Assembly: GCA_902806395.1 (NCBI GenBank)
Contig: CADCWH010000052.1
Location: 1-5,206, forward strand
Reading direction: 5' to 3'
From: an uncultured Thermomicrobiales bacterium
Lineage (GTDB): Bacteria; Chloroflexota; Chloroflexia; Thermomicrobiales; UBA6265
DNA: 5,206 nucleotides
Of the stretch, positions 2,683 through 5,206 are shown one piece after another. The notes beneath the pieces are model-generated. The model did no database searches. It was not told the DNA's origin and saw nothing but the letters and a program-made list of their open reading frames with translations. The position numbers and the translations under genes were made by a program. Numbering within the stretch: the first letter of the stretch is position 1; each line of letters starts with the position of its first letter.

Positions 2683-5206
2683 TCACTCGGCCGCCGAGTC
2701 CCGGGGCGGATTCGGCAAGGCCGACAGGTAGGCGAGGGTCCCACCGGCGTCGCCGACGGCCGCCACCGAACTGGTCGATGCGGTGCCGCAGGCGCCCCAT
2801 TGACCCAACCCCGCAAACGCGGCATCCGAGACCGTCAACTCCAGCCAGCTCAGGTAGCGGACATCCGGGCCATCGGTCACGACATCCAGGGCACCCTGGG
2901 CGGCGAGAACCTGCCCGGCCATGACCAGTCCACCGTCACGGTCGAGCCAGACATCCCGGACCAGGGTGCCGTCTTCGGCCACGTCGGTCGCCTGTCGCTC
3001 CAAGTAGACCGTCTCGCCAACCTCGACCAGGGCGGCGTTGGCCTCGGTCGCCTCCGGGCCGTAGCAGTCGTCCTCGGCGGGGGCCGACAGCGCGGCGTAC
3101 CGGACCCGCGCGACCGCGCCGTCGGCCTCGACCTCGATGGTCGAGCCGTCGATGATGGCGGTGACGGTGGCGGGGAGCAGGACCGGAGTCCGCGCCGGGG
3201 CGCTCAGGTCGGTGGCATTGGGCGATATCTCCAGTGACGACTGGAGGCCGATCACGGACTCGCCATAGCGGAGTGAGAGGCCGATCCCGGAGGGGTTGGC
3301 AGTGAAGAGCAGGGCGACCCGGCGGGCATCACCCGCGGGTACCACCTCCACGTCGTCGGGACCCAACACGGTCGAGAAGCCGAGGGTGGCCCCGACGACC
3401 TCCGTGCCGGAGTCGAGGGGCTGGAACGCGACGAACGGACTGGCCGTGATCAGGCCGAAGTCGGCCATGACCAGGTTCGCCGGGGCATCGGACCAGTTCT
3501 CCATCAGGACGATCGCCACCAACCAATCGCCGTAGGGGTTCCCCGGCAGACCCAGGGTCGGCAACGACGGACCTCGCATGGTCGACTCGACGGTGACCCT
3601 GAAAGCGTCTGCCCCCATCACCGGCGCGGTGTAGGTGTCCTCATCCACGGTCGCCGCCTGGTCGGGGAAGACCGGCTCAGGTTCATCGGTCGGCGGGACC
3701 GGGGTCTCGGTGGGTTCGGGCGTGGGTGCCTCCGTTGGCTCCGGCGTTGGTGTCTCCGTGGGCGGCACCATCGTCTCGGTCGGGGGCGGGGCCGTCTCGG
3801 TGGCGGTCGGGCGAGGGGTACGGGTGGGGGCAACGGTCGGCGTGGCGGCCGGTTCGACCGTGGCGGGCGCCTCGGGAGCCGGTTCCGTCGCCGGTTCCGT
3901 CGGCTCGGCGGTGGGATCGGGCGTGGTGGTGGCCGTGGCGCTGGCCGCCGGGTTTGGCGATGGCGTGGTGCCGACTTCGGCGGCCGAACCGGTCCCGACG
4001 ACCTCGTCCTCCGCGCCGCTGGTCCCGTCGCCGGGGCGGTCCGCCGATCGCTGGCTGGTGGGGGTCGGGGTGGGATCGCTGGCCGGTGCGGTGGGAGCAA
4101 CGGCCGTGGCGGGGGAGACGGTGACCGTCGGTGCCACCGGTGGGTCGGCGGTCGAGTCACCCGTCGGGGTCACGCTCGCCGTCGCGGGGGCGACCGGGGG
4201 CACGGTCGTCGGGTCGGAGACCGCATTAGGATCCCCGGCCGGGATGTCCGTCGCTGGGATGTCCGTCACCGGGGCCGGGGGGACGGCACGGGACGGGACG
4301 GCGGAGGGGGTGAGTGAACCTTCGCCCCCGACCCCGATCGCGACGGCCGTCTCCGGGTTGGTCGGTCGTGTCCCGGATTCCCCCGCGACGGGAGATGGCG
4401 TGACCGTGCCCCCGTCGCCGGTCGACCCGGCCACGGGTTCGGTCCCGCTCCCCGTCATGGGGGAATCACCGACCGCGGCGACCTCGGTCCGGGCCGGTAC
4501 GCGTCCGTCATCGCCCCGGTCGCTGAGCATCACCCCGATCGCGGTCACGGTGAGCAGGAGCAGCAGGATACCGGTCAGCCGTCCCCACCAACCACGCTTG
4601 CGACGGGACTGCCGGGAGGTGACGACCTCGGTGTCCGGGGCGTTCCAGTCGAAGTAGCGCCCGCTGGGTGGCGGCCCGACCGGGGCGGGGACGACATAGG
4701 GACCCTGAGCATGGGCAGAGGGATCGGGCGGGTTCGAACGCACCGAGGCTTCGATCGGCACGGCTCCGGGCTCCGCGCTCCACGGCGCGGGCCGAGCCCG
4801 CCGCGAGCTCGCCGTCCCGGCCAGGGAGTCGGCGCCGCCCATGAGGGCGGGGTCCGCCGGTGTCCGGCTGTCGTCTGGACCGGGACGGCGGTCGGACGGG
4901 GTGGGCGTGGCAGGTCGGGACGCCGCCCCGGCGCGGTCCGTCCGGGGGGCGATGGCCGAAGCCGCCGTCGTGGTCGCATCGGCCGGACCAGTGCGGCGGG
5001 TGGGATCAGTGGTGCGCTGGTCTGGCCGTGACGCCTTGGCGCTCCGAGGATCGCCGCGCTGGCGGCTCTCGGGGCCAGACCATCGCCCGGCCGCGGGATC
5101 AGTCGCCGGGCCATCGTTGGGCCGGGTGCGCGGGTCCGGGCGGGTGGCTCGGTCGCCGCGCGGGCTGGTGTCGACGGGGGCGGCGGGGTCATTCCGGCTG
5201 TCCCGC
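2683..5206 (-). CDS. Membrane-anchored extracytoplasmic protein: Thr/Pro stalk, DUF4352-like domain and degenerate thermonuclease (SNase)-like domain; 5' end probably beyond the window
   Basis: Residues are numbered from the first in-frame ATG at 4842 (719 aa from there). Residues 1-88 are hydrophilic, Pro/Arg-rich and probably cytoplasmic, ending in a basic RRKRGWW. A single membrane helix follows (89-106, ILLLLLTVTAIGVML), then a stalk of nearly 300 residues rich in Thr, Pro, Ala and Val (108-395). A beta-rich domain (about 400-540) resembles DUF4352-type modules (DWLVAIVLMENWSDAPANL, 439-457). Residues 556-686 match the staphylococcal nuclease fold family (TAIIDGSTIEVE, CYGPEATEANAAL, VWLD, GQWGAC). 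Cys593 and Cys685 probably form a disulfide outside the cell. Most SNase catalytic positions are replaced, so nuclease activity is doubtful. The ATG at 4842 lacks a Shine-Dalgarno, and the frame stays open for 121 more codons to the window edge without ATG, GTG or TTG, so the true start is likely off-window. Ligand and function are unknown. Confidence 0.8.
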   Translation of the reverse strand, partial: RDSRNDPAAPVDTSPRGDRATRPDPRTRPNDGPATDPAAGRWSGPESRQRGDPRSAKASRPDQRTTDPTRRTGPADATTTAASAIAPRTDRAGAASRPATPTPSDRRPGPDDSRTPADPALMGGADSLAGTASSRRARPAPWSAEPGAVPIEASVRSNPPDPSAHAQGPYVVPAPVGPPPSGRYFDWNAPDTEVVTSRQSRRKRGWWGRLTGILLLLLTVTAIGVMLSDRGDDGRVPARTEVAAVGDSPMTGSGTEPVAGSTGDGGTVTPSPVAGESGTRPTNPETAVAIGVGGEGSLTPSAVPSRAVPPAPVTDIPATDIPAGDPNAVSDPTTVPPVAPATASVTPTGDSTADPPVAPTVTVSPATAVAPTAPASDPTPTPTSQRSADRPGDGTSGAEDEVVGTGSAAEVGTTPSPNPAASATATTTPDPTAEPTEPATEPAPEAPATVEPAATPTVAPTRTPRPTATETAPPPTETMVPPTETPTPEPTEAPTPEPTETPVPPTDEPEPVFPDQAATVDEDTYTAPVMGADAFRVTVESTMRGPSLPTLGLPGNPYGDWLVAIVLMENWSDAPANLVMADFGLITASPFVAFQPLDSGTEVVGATLGFSTVLGPDDVEVVPAGDARRVALLFTANPSGIGLSLRYGESVIGLQSSLEISPNATDLSAPARTPVLLPATVTAIIDGSTIEVEADGAVARVRYAALSAPAEDDCYGPEATEANAALVEVGETVYLERQATDVAEDGTLVRDVWLDRDGGLVMAGQVLAAQGALDVVTDGPDVRYLSWLELTVSDAAFAGLGQWGACGTASTSSVAAVGDAGGTLAYLSALPNPPRDSAAE
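2785..3177 (-). other. Thermonuclease (SNase)-like domain with lost catalytic residues
   Basis: Domain segment, residues about 556-686 of the protein above. Aligned by eye to staphylococcal nuclease, Asp19 is kept as Asp565, Thr22 as Thr568 and Arg35 as Arg581. Asp21 is Ser567, Asp40 is Ser586, Thr41 is Ala587, Glu43 is Ala589 and Arg87 is Thr626. The fold-defining CYGPEAT and GxWGAC pieces remain. This pattern suggests a binding or structural domain rather than a nuclease. Confidence 0.7.
3658..4521 (-). repeat. Low-complexity Thr/Pro-rich stalk, with short 8-residue repeats near its end
   Basis: Protein-level low complexity linking the membrane helix to the folded domains. The composition is dominated by Thr, Pro, Ala, Val, Ser, Glu and Asp. 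The clearest periodicity is at 3685-3756, where E-[TA]-P-T-P-E-P-T recurs about 2.5 times. Synonymous third positions differ between copies, so it is an old or selected protein repeat and not a recent DNA duplication. Such stalks commonly hold domains away from the membrane and can be O-glycosylated. Confidence 0.75.
4525..4578 (-). other. Single transmembrane helix (signal anchor)
   Basis: Residues 89-106 (LTGILLLLLTVTAIGVML) form the only long hydrophobic run in the protein. The preceding RRKRGWWGR cluster is positive and the following SDRGDDG is acidic, so by the positive-inside rule the N-terminus stays in the cytoplasm and the C-terminal domains are outside. No lipobox Cys or type I cleavage site is evident. 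Confidence 0.8.

Noticed and set aside
2220..2825. 201-residue minus-strand open frame spanning the promoter region
   Set aside because: It overlaps the 149-aa gene and the end of the membrane protein in other frames, is Arg/Pro/Ser-biased, and would cross the hairpin and TATAAT. The 149-aa frame has the better start and composition.
3635..4657. 340-residue open frame on the plus strand, rich in Val, Gly and Ser
   Set aside because: It is the exact antisense of the Thr/Pro-rich stalk; in GC-rich DNA, Thr/Pro codons read backwards give Gly/Val/Ser without stops. There is no ribosome site and no recognisable domain.
4575..5192. 205-residue minus-strand frame at the right end
   Set aside because: Overlaps the membrane protein frame, which contains the membrane helix. 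The alternative is almost only Pro, Arg, Ala and Ser with no domain.
1..5206. tRNA, rRNA, CRISPR array, insertion sequence or phage attachment site
   Set aside because: I saw no cloverleaf, spaced identical repeats, terminal inverted repeats, transposase or integrase motifs. The window reads as ordinary chromosomal genes plus one unusual surface protein.

Overview
All genes in this window lie on the minus strand. Base composition is strongly GC-rich (about 70% by eye), and third codon positions are mostly G or C. Reading along the transcribed strand (high to low coordinates), the order is: a membrane-anchored extracytoplasmic protein with a degenerate thermonuclease-like domain (2683 to at least 4842, probably past the window edge); a short regulatory interval holding a terminator-like hairpin, a promoter with a perfect TATAAT and a long leader hairpin (2461-2682); a 149-residue protein of unknown function (2011-2460); ribonuclease III (rnc, 920-1876); and ribose-phosphate pyrophosphokinase (prs, 923 down to the left edge, lacking its last few codons).

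The organism cannot be named from sequence alone. High GC, a thermonuclease-like domain behind a long Thr/Pro stalk, the adjacency of rnc to prs, and the style of the RNase III and Prs proteins suggest a Chloroflexota lineage (perhaps Thermomicrobia). Actinobacteria or Deinococcus relatives are not excluded. This is inference.

The 149-aa gene, rnc and prs look like one transcription unit driven from about position 2576. The rnc stop and prs start overlap as ATGA, with the prs ribosome binding site inside the last rnc codons, so these two are very likely translationally coupled. RNase III processes double-stranded RNA; Prs makes PRPP for nucleotide, histidine, tryptophan and NAD synthesis. The unit therefore pairs an RNA-processing enzyme with a nucleotide precursor enzyme. 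The 5' leader can fold into a long hairpin, which makes RNase III feedback on its own mRNA (known for E. coli rnc) a testable idea.

The most unusual observations are: (1) the thermonuclease-like domain has lost most catalytic and metal-binding positions and appears to be an exported pseudo-enzyme; (2) RNase III has Gly where a conserved active-site Asp is normally found, plus an Arg/Pro-rich C-terminal tail; (3) the leader hairpin and promoter architecture. I see no mobile element, CRISPR array, tRNA, rRNA or clear defence system here. The many long open frames on the plus strand are antisense shadows of high-GC genes.
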